DNA of 11,577 nt from Janthinobacterium lividum (GTDB lineage: Bacteria > Pseudomonadota > Gammaproteobacteria > Steroidobacterales > Steroidobacteraceae): the NCBI GenBank assembly GCA_943327025.2, contig CALPVO020000048.1, forward strand, positions 1 through 11,577. Direction: 5' to 3'. A program made the position numbers and the translations under genes. Positions 1 through 6,353 of this stretch are shown piece after piece (the stretch's first letter is position 1; every line of letters starts with the position of its first letter). Under the pieces are notes generated by a model. The model had not been told where the DNA came from. It ran no database searches and saw nothing but the letters and a program-made list of their open reading frames with translations.

Positions 1-827
1 GCCGCAGCTGCCACCATCACCGCTAGCGCCACACCATTCGAGAAGGCCATGCCCACGATGGTGTCGAAGCGGATAGCTGCCCAACCCGCAACTAACGGTG
101 CGGAACCTGTGCCGCCGCGGAAATTGCCATCTTCGGCCTCGTGAGAGGCTTGCCAAAAGAACAGGTAGGGGCTGATGGTGGTGCCGAATATGGCGCAGAC
201 CATCAAGCCGGTGTCGAGATCGAAGCCGGCAGCGCGCCCATGCAGCGGGCTGATGGTCAGCCCCAGCGCTCCCCGCAAGACATCTGTCCAGGGCACTGCC
301 ACCACGAACAGCACGCCGGCGTAAGACAGCAGTGCCAGCGTCAGCAGTTTTAAAAGGGGCGCATAGCGATCGAAGGGGACCAGTACCTCGAGCAGCAAGG
401 AGCCGCCGGCAATGCCCAGTAGCCAGGCCACCGGATGGTTGAAGCCGGTGGCCAGATGCGCCACTTCCACCATGGCGGCGAGGTCTGCACCGAGATTGAA
501 GATGTTGGCCGCGGCCAACAGTGCCACCAGCGCAAGTACCACGGGCTGTGGGTAGTGCTGGCGCAGGCTGGTGCCTATGCCACTGCGGGTGGCCCAGCCG
601 AGGCGGGCGCTGGCGAGTTGTACGGCCACCATGAGTGGGGTGGTCAGGACGACTGTCCAGAGCAGCCCACAGCCGAACTGCGCCCCGGCTTGGGTGTAGG
701 TGACGATGCCGCTGGGGTCGTCGTCTGCGGCGCCCGTCACCAACCCCGGCCCCAGTGCATTCCACCAACGGCGGCGCCGCGGTTTACCGAGAGCTTTCTT
801 CAGGGGTTTCTTCAGGGGTTTATTCAC
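1..827 (-). CDS. NRAMP-family divalent metal transporter, C-terminus cut by the window edge
   Basis: An inner-membrane transporter of the NRAMP/SLC11 family, expected to import divalent metal with protons. Only the first 275 codons are present; the gene runs off the left edge. It starts at GTG (827-825) inside the end of the acyltransferase gene (GTGAATAA overlap); an in-frame TAG a short way upstream excludes a longer start. After a basic N-terminus (residues 3-20, including RRRR), TM1 has G-A-A-D-D-D-P-S-G (DPSG at 37-40) followed by a conserved T-Y-x-Q-A-G-A-Q segment. TM6 has G-T-T-I-S-P-Y (215-221). In classical Mn/Fe NRAMPs these sites read DPGN and A-x-x-M-P-H, so the Asn, Met and His are replaced. 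As I recall, such changes mark NRAMP-related carriers, some of which move Mg2+. Family membership is fairly sure; the metal is inference. Confidence 0.85.
   Translation of the reverse strand, partial: MNKPLKKPLKKALGKPRRRRWWNALGPGLVTGAADDDPSGIVTYTQAGAQFGCGLLWTVVLTTPLMVAVQLASARLGWATRSGIGTSLRQHYPQPVVLALVALLAAANIFNLGADLAAMVEVAHLATGFNHPVAWLLGIAGGSLLLEVLVPFDRYAPLLKLLTLALLSYAGVLFVVAVPWTDVLRGALGLTISPLHGRAAGFDLDTGLMVCAIFGTTISPYLFFWQASHEAEDGNFRGGTGSAPLVAGWAAIRFDTIVGMAFSNGVALAVMVAAA
798..821. repeat. Perfect 12-base tandem duplication at the acyltransferase/NRAMP junction
   Basis: Two exact copies of CTTCAGGGGTTT on the plus strand (798-809 and 810-821). On the coding strand they fall in frame near the start of the NRAMP gene and encode two K-P-L-K units in its basic N-terminus. 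The duplication ends inside the acyltransferase stop codon. Confidence 0.9.
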
Positions 828-1578
828 CCGTCGTGGCGTCGGGCTCGCCTAGGCGCGCCAGGATGGCTGCACGCGCCGCTTCGCGGGCGGCGATGATGGC
901 CGGTTTTTCGTTCGCTGGCGGCGGCAGAGGGGGCAGCAGTTCCACGGTGATACGCGCCGGTGCTGGTAGCCAGGAATCGGCATCCAAGGCTTGCCGCGTA
1001 CCGCGGATGACTGCCGGGACGATGGGCAGACCGGCACGGGCGGCGGCGAGAAAGGCACCGGATTGGAATTTCTGCAGGCCGGGCGGTGCGAAGAACGTAC
1101 CCTCCGGGAACACCCCCAGCGCCTGCCCTTCGGCCGCCTTGCCGAGAATGCGCTGGGCGTCGCGACCGCCCCGATGGCGGTTCTGGCGTTCCACGAACTC
1201 GCTGCCAATGCGGCGAAGTAGGAACCCGGCCAGCGGCACGCGGGCCATTTCGCCCTTGATGACAAAGGCAAAATGCGCGGGAAGGGCGGCGTGCATCAGG
1301 GGGCCATCGAGGTAGCTGGCGTGGTTTGCCACCACCACGCAGGTGCCTGCCGGCAAATGGTGCAGCCCTTCCACCTTCACGCGCATGCCGGTACCGGCGA
1401 AAAAGACCCGGGAGAAGAACCGGGTGCAGTGGCGGCGCCAGTACAGGCGGGGCAGTACCACCACGCCGGCCAGCGCAACCAGGGCCAAGGAGACGAACCA
1501 GAGGTTGCTCCAGACGCCATGGGCGGCGCCGACCAGCCTTGCGGTTTGTGATGGAGGTCTCTTAATGTTAACTACCAC
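820..1578 (-). CDS. 1-acyl-sn-glycerol-3-phosphate acyltransferase (PlsC-like)
   Basis: A membrane-bound acyltransferase of the PlsC/LPLAT family, which transfers an acyl chain to lysophosphatidic acid (or a related lysolipid) at the cytoplasmic face of the inner membrane. It has 252 residues, normal for the family. One hydrophobic helix (about 24-45) precedes the four family blocks in order: NHASYLD (85-91, catalytic H86 and D91), FVER (128-131), FPEGT (157-161) and IVPAVI (186-191). The stop overlaps the NRAMP start, so the two are probably translationally coupled. The GTG start at 1578 is uncertain: no Shine-Dalgarno sequence precedes it, the first codons are AT-rich unlike the rest, and a CRP-like site begins 6 bases upstream. 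No ATG start lies before the catalytic block. A paralogue acting on another lipid, such as an ornithine-lipid acyltransferase, is possible, so no symbol is given. Confidence 0.9.
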   Translation of the reverse strand: MVVNIKRPPSQTARLVGAAHGVWSNLWFVSLALVALAGVVVLPRLYWRRHCTRFFSRVFFAGTGMRVKVEGLHHLPAGTCVVVANHASYLDGPLMHAALPAHFAFVIKGEMARVPLAGFLLRRIGSEFVERQNRHRGGRDAQRILGKAAEGQALGVFPEGTFFAPPGLQKFQSGAFLAAARAGLPIVPAVIRGTRQALDADSWLPAPARITVELLPPLPPPANEKPAIIAAREAARAAILARLGEPDATTGE

Positions 1579-1583
1579 GGGCG

Positions 1584-1603
1584 AATGTGATTCCGGTCAC
1601 GTT
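1584..1603. promoter_or_regulatory. CRP/Clp/Vfr-type binding site in the acyltransferase-xerD divergent gap
   Basis: The core is TGTGA-TTCCGG-TCACG, matching the CRP consensus TGTGA-N6-TCACA at all but the last base, with AA before and TT after as in strong sites. It occupies most of the 36-base gap between two divergent genes, close to the xerD start and directly upstream of the annotated acyltransferase start. If CATACT at 1623-1628 is the xerD -10 box, transcription would start near 1635 and the site would be centred at -41.5, the class II activator position. The sequence match is clear; regulation is inferred. Confidence 0.6.
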
Positions 1604-1614
1604 GTATCGAGCAG

Positions 1615-2622
1615 GTGGGCAACATACTCAGCCACATGAGTTCTGCGGTCAAACTGTCGCTGGCTTCCCGAACCGCCGCTGCGCCTGCAGCGTCGCGGCT
1701 CCGTAGTGCCAAGCCTCCCGTCGCTCCCTCTGATGAGGGTGGTCCTGTTGTTGCTCGGTTCCTGAATTCCATTTGGATGGAGCGAGGGCTTTCGGAAAAC
1801 ACCTTGTCTGCCTACAAGGCGGACCTCCTGACGCTGGCTCGCTGGCAGAAGGCCGAAGGGCGTGCCATCGAAACCACGGTCCGTGACGAACTTAAAGACT
1901 ACATCGCGTGGCGGGTAGACCACGGCGCGCAGCCCCGTTCCACGGCTCGCCAGTTGTCGAGCTTCCGACGGTTCTTCCGGTTTCTGGTGCGCGAAGGTGC
2001 CCTCGCCGAAGACCCAACCCTCCAGATTTCCACTCCGAAAATCGGCCGTTCGCTGCCGAAAACCATGGCCGAGACGCAAGTCGAAGCTTTGCTGCGGGCG
2101 CCGGCAACCGCCGAACCCCTCGGCCACCGGGACCGCACCATGCTGGAGGTGCTCTATGCCACCGGTCTGCGTGTTTCCGAACTCGTCAGCCTGAAACATT
2201 CGCAGGTGAACGTGCCGCAGGGCGTCCTGCGTATTGTCGGCAAGGGCAATCGCGAACGACTCATTCCGCTCGGCGACGAAGCGGTGCACTGGTTGGTGGA
2301 GTTCCTGCGGGCGCCGCGCGCGGAAATTCTGCTCGACCGCACCACCGATTACCTCTTCCCCACCCGTCGTGGGGACCGCATGACACGTCAGGCGTTCTGG
2401 CACATCATTAAGCGCTATGCGTTGAAGGCCGGCGTGGAAATGGAACTGTCGCCGCATACACTGCGCCATGCGTTCGCTACCCACTTGCTGAACCACGGCG
2501 CCGACTTGCGCGTGGTGCAAATGTTGCTGGGCCACAGCGACTTGTCCACCACCCAGATTTATACCCATGTGGCGCGTCGCCGCCTGAAGGACGTCCACGG
2601 TCAGCATCACCCGCGTGGGTGA
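1615..2622 (+). CDS. xerD: Site-specific tyrosine recombinase XerD
   Basis: XerD acts with XerC at the dif site to resolve chromosome dimers under FtsK control. An N-terminal SAM-like core-binding domain (about 45-135, GTG numbering) precedes the catalytic domain. All six catalytic residues are visible: R186 (GLRVSEL), K210 (GKGNRER), H281 and R284 (HTLRHAFATH), H307 (LLGHSDLSTTQ) and Y316. The C-terminus, RRRLKDVHGQHHPRG, is XerD-like rather than XerC-like. From GTG (1615) it has 335 residues; from ATG (1636) it has 328. E. coli XerD has 298, so even the shorter form carries about 30 extra residues rich in Ala, Ser and Pro. Neither start has a convincing Shine-Dalgarno sequence; ATG 1636 may be read from a nearly leaderless mRNA. 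dsbC follows 93 bases downstream, as in other gammaproteobacteria. Confidence 0.95.
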   Translation: MGNILSHMSSAVKLSLASRTAAAPAASRLRSAKPPVAPSDEGGPVVARFLNSIWMERGLSENTLSAYKADLLTLARWQKAEGRAIETTVRDELKDYIAWRVDHGAQPRSTARQLSSFRRFFRFLVREGALAEDPTLQISTPKIGRSLPKTMAETQVEALLRAPATAEPLGHRDRTMLEVLYATGLRVSELVSLKHSQVNVPQGVLRIVGKGNRERLIPLGDEAVHWLVEFLRAPRAEILLDRTTDYLFPTRRGDRMTRQAFWHIIKRYALKAGVEMELSPHTLRHAFATHLLNHGADLRVVQMLLGHSDLSTTQIYTHVARRRLKDVHGQHHPRG

Positions 2623-2637
2623 TTGATGGGTGATTGA
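2616..2637. repeat. Perfect 11-base tandem duplication at the xerD stop
   Basis: Two exact copies of TGGGTGATTGA (2616-2626 and 2627-2637). The first copy supplies the xerD TGA stop (2620-2622); the second lies in the xerD-dsbC gap. It looks like replication slippage and has no evident function. Confidence 0.9.
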
Positions 2638-2715
2638 CGGTTAAACTAGCAGCGCCGGTTCGCCCCGGCCTGGCTGGGTTCCGCGCCTTGCCGGCTCGCT
2701 CACCGAAGGACTTCC

Positions 2716-3522
2716 ATGCTGTTTTCCAGTCGCTCCCGTACTTTGGCAGCCGTGTCTCTCGCCGCGGTGGCTTTTGCCGCCATGGCGTTCGCTACCGTGG
2801 GTGACGACACCGCAGTCGCCGGCGAAGCGGCGGTGGTCGCCTCGCCTGCACCTAGCAAGGTTGCCTCAGTCCCGCCGGCAGCACCCCTTTCCCGTGCCGA
2901 GATCGCCAAGCGTTTTGGTGCCCAACCCGCCAACGTCCGCGACACGCCAATTCCCGGCCTCTTTGAGGTGAGCGAGGGTGCGGAAGTGCTTTACGTCTCG
3001 GCGGATGGCAATTTCATGCTCTCGGGCGAACTGTTCGAACTGGCCAGTCGCAACAACCTGACGGACGCGCGCAAGGCAGTGATTCGCAAGAGCTTGCTGG
3101 CTGCCGTGCGCGATGAAGACACCATTCCCTTCCTGGCGCCGAAGTCGAAATACGAACTTTATGTGTTCACGGATGTGGACTGCGGCTATTGCCGGCGGTT
3201 GCATGGCCACATGGCTGAACTGAATGGCATGGGTATCAGCATTCGCTATCTGGCCTTCCCGCGGACCGGGCTGGGCACAGAAAGCGCGCGCAAGGTCGAG
3301 TCCGTGTGGTGCTCCACCAACCGGCAGCAGGCGCTGACCAACGCCAAGGCGGGCGCGACATTGGCTGCTGGTACCTGCAAGAACAGTCCGGTGAAGGCGC
3401 AGTACGAATTAGGTGCTGCCGTGGGGCTGGAAGGCACGCCGGCGCTGTATACGAAGGATGGCATGAACATCCGCAACGGTTCGCCGGAAGATATTTTGGC
3501 GCAGTTGCAGAAGGGCGGCTAG
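2716..3522 (+). CDS. dsbC: Thiol:disulfide interchange protein DsbC
   Basis: A periplasmic disulfide isomerase that reshuffles wrong disulfides and is kept reduced by DsbD. It has 268 residues. A signal peptide (about 1-27, ending in an Ala-rich stretch) is followed by a flexible Ala/Pro linker, an N-terminal dimerisation domain (about 58-120) and a thioredoxin-fold domain. The active site is C-G-Y-C (156-159) in the [11 protein letters not shown] context. The cis-proline loop is G-T-P (240-242), and the second cysteine pair expected in DsbC is C199 and C221. The start is supported by AAGGA (2706-2710), five bases before ATG. The N-terminal linker is longer than in E. coli. The stop shares a CTAG with the convergent fdxA stop. 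DsbG is less likely because of the CGYC motif and the xerD neighbour. Confidence 0.95.
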   Translation: MLFSSRSRTLAAVSLAAVAFAAMAFATVGDDTAVAGEAAVVASPAPSKVASVPPAAPLSRAEIAKRFGAQPANVRDTPIPGLFEVSEGAEVLYVSADGNFMLSGELFELASRNNLTDARKAVIRKSLLAAVRDEDTIPFLAPKSKYELYVFTDVDCGYCRRLHGHMAELNGMGISIRYLAFPRTGLGTESARKVESVWCSTNRQQALTNAKAGATLAAGTCKNSPVKAQYELGAAVGLEGTPALYTKDGMNIRNGSPEDILAQLQKGG

Positions 3523-3842
3523 CGCTCCAGCAATTTCAATTTGTTCGGCTTGCCCTTCCACGCGTCCGCGTCGGCGGGGGCGGGCTTCTTTTCCGTAATC
3601 ACCGGCCACAGGCGGGCCAGTTCGGCATTCAGCGCCTTCATATGCGCTTGCCCCGCAGGCAGGTCTTCTTCCGAGACAATCGCTTCGGCCGGGCATTCGG
3701 GTTCGCACAAGGTGCAGTCGATGCACTCGTCCGGGTCGATGGTGAGGAAGTTCGGGCCTTCATGGAAACAGTCCACGGGGCAGACTTCCACGCAGTCCAT
3801 GTACTTGCACTTGATGCAGTTTTCGGTGACGACGAACGCCAT
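3519..3842 (-). CDS. fdxA: 7Fe-8S ferredoxin FdxA (Azotobacter FdI type)
   Basis: A small cytoplasmic electron carrier with one [3Fe-4S] and one [4Fe-4S] cluster. It has 107 residues, the same as Azotobacter vinelandii FdI with its Met, and matches it along the whole length (start [20 protein letters not shown]). By that alignment C9, C17 and C50 hold the 3Fe cluster, C21, C40, C43 and C46 hold the 4Fe cluster, and C12 and C25 are free cysteines as in FdI. The C-terminal [15 protein letters not shown] segment is also conserved. The start at 3842 is chosen because FdI begins there and GGAG lies 8 bases upstream. The Nudix gene is 62 bases upstream on the same strand and may share a transcript. 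FdI has been linked to oxidative-stress and NADPH:ferredoxin reductase (Fpr) pathways; nothing here shows the partner. Confidence 0.96.
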   Translation of the reverse strand: MAFVVTENCIKCKYMDCVEVCPVDCFHEGPNFLTIDPDECIDCTLCEPECPAEAIVSEEDLPAGQAHMKALNAELARLWPVITEKKPAPADADAWKGKPNKLKLLER

Positions 3843-3904
3843 CTGGGCAACTCCGGAGATGAACTGGGACGGTGGTGCCCGAAAGGGGCCAGCCACCGCG
3901 CGCG

Positions 3905-4465
3905 CTATTTTGCCATAGCCGCCGGCAGAGCCGTGCGGCGGTCGAAGGTGGTGTAGTGGTGGTTTTCCACGCCCGCAGCGCGGTCCTGCAGCCAATGGCG
4001 CAAGGTGAAGTCCACGCTGGGGAAGGCGAGTTGGCCCCAAGGAATGTCCTCGGGACGCACCAACAGGGTTTGCAGGCTTTCGCTGCCCACCCCGAATTCC
4101 GGGTTGGCGAGCGTGGCGCGGAAGTTCACGTGGACCTGATGGGCGTGCAGCACGTGCACCACACTCAGCAGAGAACCCACCACCACTTCGGCGTTGGCTT
4201 CCTCGCGGCATTCACGGGCTGCGGCTTGTTGCAGCGTTTCGCCGTTTTCCATGAAGCCAGCAGGAAAGGTCCAAAAGCCCAAGCGCGGCTCAATGGCACG
4301 CTTGCACAGGAGCAAACGGCCATCGTGCTCCGGCACGCAGCCCAGAATGAGCTTCGGGTTTTCGTAGTGAACGAGGCTACAGGCAGTGCAGACGTAGCGC
4401 GGCAGGGCGTCCCCGGGCGGGACACGGACCTCGACCGGTTGCGCGCACTCGCTGCAAAACTTCAA
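3905..4465 (-). CDS. Nudix hydrolase with N-terminal zinc ribbon, TTG start
   Basis: A predicted Mg2+-dependent hydrolase of a nucleoside-diphosphate-linked compound; the substrate cannot be read from the sequence. It has 186 residues. A zinc ribbon (C4-x-x-C7 and C26-x-x-C29) is followed by the Nudix fold. The Nudix box spans 70-92: G70, E76, R84-E85, E88-E89, with the usual final Gly replaced by N91. The catalytic REXXEE core is intact. The domain order resembles NudC-like and ADP-ribose pyrophosphatase-like proteins, but it is shorter than NudC (about 257), and I see no SQPWPFPxS NADH motif, so NAD-decapping should not be assumed. TTG is chosen because MKFCSEC starts the zinc ribbon and GAGG lies five bases upstream. 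The gene begins 22 bases after the tRNA-Leu 3' end, so it is probably expressed from the tRNA transcript. Confidence 0.88.
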   Translation of the reverse strand: MKFCSECAQPVEVRVPPGDALPRYVCTACSLVHYENPKLILGCVPEHDGRLLLCKRAIEPRLGFWTFPAGFMENGETLQQAAARECREEANAEVVVGSLLSVVHVLHAHQVHVNFRATLANPEFGVGSESLQTLLVRPEDIPWGQLAFPSVDFTLRHWLQDRAAGVENHHYTTFDRRTALPAAMAK

Positions 4466-4470
4466 GGCAG

Positions 4471-4474
4471 CCTC
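4471..4474 (-). promoter_or_regulatory. Ribosome binding site fixing the TTG start of the Nudix gene
   Basis: GAGG on the minus strand, five bases before TTG 4465-4463 and inside the 22-base gap after the tRNA. It supports the rare start codon; no room exists upstream for another start without entering the tRNA. Confidence 0.6.
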
Positions 4475-4487
4475 GAAGAGGAAGGGG

Positions 4488-4574
4488 TGGTGCCGGGAGT
4501 GGGAATCGAACCCACACGCTTTTCACGGCGCCGGATTTTGAGTCCGGTGCGTCTACCAGTTCCGCCATCCCGGC
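4488..4574 (-). tRNA. tRNA-Leu (anticodon CAA)
   Basis: An 87-base tRNA with encoded CCA, reading codon UUG. The acceptor stem GCCGGGA pairs with TCCCGGC, followed by ACCA. The anticodon stem CCGGA/TCCGG encloses the loop CTCAAAA, so the anticodon is CAA. A long variable arm, typical of class II leucine tRNAs, precedes a perfect T arm (GTGGG-TTCGATT-CCCAC). It lies between the transporter gene upstream and the Nudix gene downstream, all on the minus strand. A weak -10-like TAGCAT followed by a GC-rich discriminator precedes it, within the 50-base gap; I cannot confirm an own promoter. Confidence 0.97.
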
Positions 4575-4624
4575 ACGGATGAGGGGGCGCATGCTAGCAC
4601 AGCAAACGCCCCGCTGCCTGTTTA

Positions 4625-6253
4625 CTAATGAATGCTGCGGTGGCGCGTCTCCGGCAGGAACAGCAGCATGACCACGGCGGCCACCGTGGCGAAGGCGACC
4701 GGGTACCAAAGGCCGAACAAACTGTCGCCATTGGCCAGCGTCAGCGCGTAGGCGGTAGCAGGCAGGAAGCCGCCCACCCAGCCGGTGCCGATGTGGTACG
4801 GCAAGGACAGCGCCGTGTAGCGGATATGCGCCGGGAATAGTTCCACCAGGCAGGCCGCCTGCGGGCCATACAGAGCGGTTGCCGCTACCACCAAAATGAG
4901 CAGCAAGCCGATGGCCCGCAGGAAGTCGATTTTCTCGGGATCGGCGGATTCCGGATAACCGCCATTGGCAAGCGCCGCCGTCATTTGCGTCGTCACGGCC
5001 TCTGGCGTGGCGTTGGCGTCCACCGCCGTGGCAGTGGTGCCCACCATCACCAGGATGTCGGTATTGCCAGGCGCGGGCGCTGCCAGTTGGTAAGGCACGC
5101 CACGCTTTGCCAGCACTTCGCGTACGCGGTCGCACTGGGTCACGGCTTTGGCCGCGGCCACCGGGTCGAACTGGGTAGTGCAGCGAGCTGCATCGGCTTG
5201 CACGACGACGGGTTGTGTCGCCACGGCATGCGCCAACACTGGGTGTGCGGCTTCACGCAGGCCGGAGAACACCGGGAAGATAGCCACGGCAGCCAAGATG
5301 ATGCCGAACAGCATGACCGGTTTGCGCCCGATATGGTCCGACAGCTTGCCGAAAAACACATACAGCGGGATGGACACGGCTAGTGCAATCAGCAGGATGA
5401 TGTCGGTCTCGCGGGGTGGCACCTTCAGGATGCGTTCCAGGAAGGATTGCGAATAGAAAAACGTGGTGAACCAGATGGCGCCTTGCGCAATCATCATGGA
5501 GAACAACGCCAGCACAGCGAGCTTTAAATGACGCCACTGACCGAATGACTCCCGGACCGGAGAGGTGGAGCGCGTGTTGGCCTTGCGCAGGGATTCGAAG
5601 ACCGGGCTTTCGTGGAGTTTCAGACGAATCCACAGGGAAGCCGCCAGCAGGAAGCCGGACAGCAGGAACGGGATGCGCCAACCCCAAGCAGCAAAGGCCT
5701 CTTCCCCGGTGAGCGTACGCACCGCCAGCGTTACCAACATGGCTGCGGCGAGCCCGATGCTGGCGGCCGGGCCGATGAAGCTGGTGAGGTAGCCGCGCTT
5801 GGCATGCCGGGCGTGCTCAGCGATATAGATGGCGGCGCCGCCCCATTCACCGCCCAGCGCCATCCCTTGAAGGATGCGTAAAAACACGAACAGCACCGGG
5901 GCGAGGAGCCCGACGCTCTCGACGGTCGGCAGCAGACCAATAGCAAGCGTGGCGCCACCCATCAGGCTGGTGGTAATCAGGAACGTGGCCTTGCGACCGA
6001 GGCGGTCGCCCATACGACCGAAGACGATGGCACCAAGGGGCCGAAACGCGAACCCGGCGGCAAAGCTGAGCAGGGCGAACAGGTAGCCCATGGTGTCGCC
6101 AAGACCGGCGAAGAACAGCTTGGCGATGAGACCGGCCAGAGGTACGCCGAGGAAAAAGTCGTACCACTCGAAAGTGGTGCCGGCAGAGGAGGCGGTCACC
6201 ACGAGACGCATGCGCTTTGGCGAGACTTCGTGGGTGTTGTCGTTCGTCTTCAT
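4625..6253 (-). CDS. Major facilitator of the metabolite:H+ symporter (MHS) type with a large extra loop
   Basis: A 12-helix inner-membrane proton symporter; MHS relatives (ProP, KgtP, ShiA) carry organic acids, betaines or similar solutes, and the substrate here is unknown. It has 542 residues, about 100 more than usual. The N-terminal motif S-S-x-G-x-x-F-E-W-Y-D (22-32) is typical of MHS. Motif A, GRMGDRLGRK (79-88), and the second-half copy GKLSDHIGRK (302-311) are intact. Between TM9 (about 312-330) and TM10 (about 447-466) lies an insert of about 115 residues (332-446) with two cysteines (C358, C374), predicted periplasmic. ATG 6253 is chosen because it has a purine-rich ribosome binding site and places the family motif at the normal distance; a longer GTG/TTG-type extension would cross the divergent promoter region. 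The gene is divergent from the DAACS symporter. Confidence 0.9.
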   Translation of the reverse strand: MKTNDNTHEVSPKRMRLVVTASSAGTTFEWYDFFLGVPLAGLIAKLFFAGLGDTMGYLFALLSFAAGFAFRPLGAIVFGRMGDRLGRKATFLITTSLMGGATLAIGLLPTVESVGLLAPVLFVFLRILQGMALGGEWGGAAIYIAEHARHAKRGYLTSFIGPAASIGLAAAMLVTLAVRTLTGEEAFAAWGWRIPFLLSGFLLAASLWIRLKLHESPVFESLRKANTRSTSPVRESFGQWRHLKLAVLALFSMMIAQGAIWFTTFFYSQSFLERILKVPPRETDIILLIALAVSIPLYVFFGKLSDHIGRKPVMLFGIILAAVAIFPVFSGLREAAHPVLAHAVATQPVVVQADAARCTTQFDPVAAAKAVTQCDRVREVLAKRGVPYQLAAPAPGNTDILVMVGTTATAVDANATPEAVTTQMTAALANGGYPESADPEKIDFLRAIGLLLILVVAATALYGPQAACLVELFPAHIRYTALSLPYHIGTGWVGGFLPATAYALTLANGDSLFGLWYPVAFATVAAVVMLLFLPETRHRSIH

Positions 6254-6254
6254 G

Positions 6255-6265
6255 TCCTTCCCTTC
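6255..6265 (-). promoter_or_regulatory. Ribosome binding site that decides the MHS transporter start
   Basis: The minus strand reads GAAGGGAAGGA just before ATG 6253. GAAGGG sits six bases from the start, the normal distance, and favours this start over a 34-residue longer reading. Confidence 0.7.
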
Positions 6266-6279
6266 GGCTTGGGCAGTCG

Positions 6280-6294
6280 AGTTCGGCACGAACT
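6280..6294. promoter_or_regulatory. Perfect palindrome between two divergent transporter genes (possible operator)
   Basis: AGTTCG-GCA-CGAACT is a perfect 6-base inverted repeat with a 3-base centre, in the 100-base divergent gap, 27 bases upstream of the MHS start and 60 upstream of the DAACS start. Its size and position would suit a dimeric regulator. No regulator gene is present in the window, and no strong -35/-10 pair is visible in either direction, so function is a guess. Confidence 0.4.
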
Positions 6295-6353
6295 GTCCCT
6301 GTTTTGCCGCGACTGAGGCTACCATAGCGCCCACTCTTGCGGAGAAACTTGCC

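Noticed and set aside
1597..2610. A 337-codon open frame on the minus strand opposite xerD
   Set aside because: XerD with all catalytic residues occupies the other strand; this frame has no family features.
1615..2622. xerD as part of an integron or mobile element
   Set aside because: The sequence is housekeeping XerD, dsbC follows as in other chromosomes, and no attachment sites or flanking repeats are visible.
3843..3904. Imperfect hairpin (GGTGG and GCCC arms) between the Nudix gene and fdxA
   Set aside because: The stem is asymmetric and lacks a T-run; a terminator or attenuator cannot be supported.
3843..4211. A long N-terminal extension of fdxA
   Set aside because: It is antisense-frame sequence of the Nudix gene on the same strand in another frame; FdI-type proteins begin at MAFVV and a ribosome binding site precedes it.
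4575..4624. GGGGCG...CGCCCC inverted repeat between the MHS gene and tRNA-Leu as a terminator
   Set aside because: The loop is 17 bases and no T-run follows on the minus strand, so it does not look like an intrinsic terminator.
6090..6353. An 88-residue N-terminal extension of the DAACS symporter
   Set aside because: It would overlap the divergent MHS gene, and the first family helix starts right after ATG 6354, which has a GGAG upstream.
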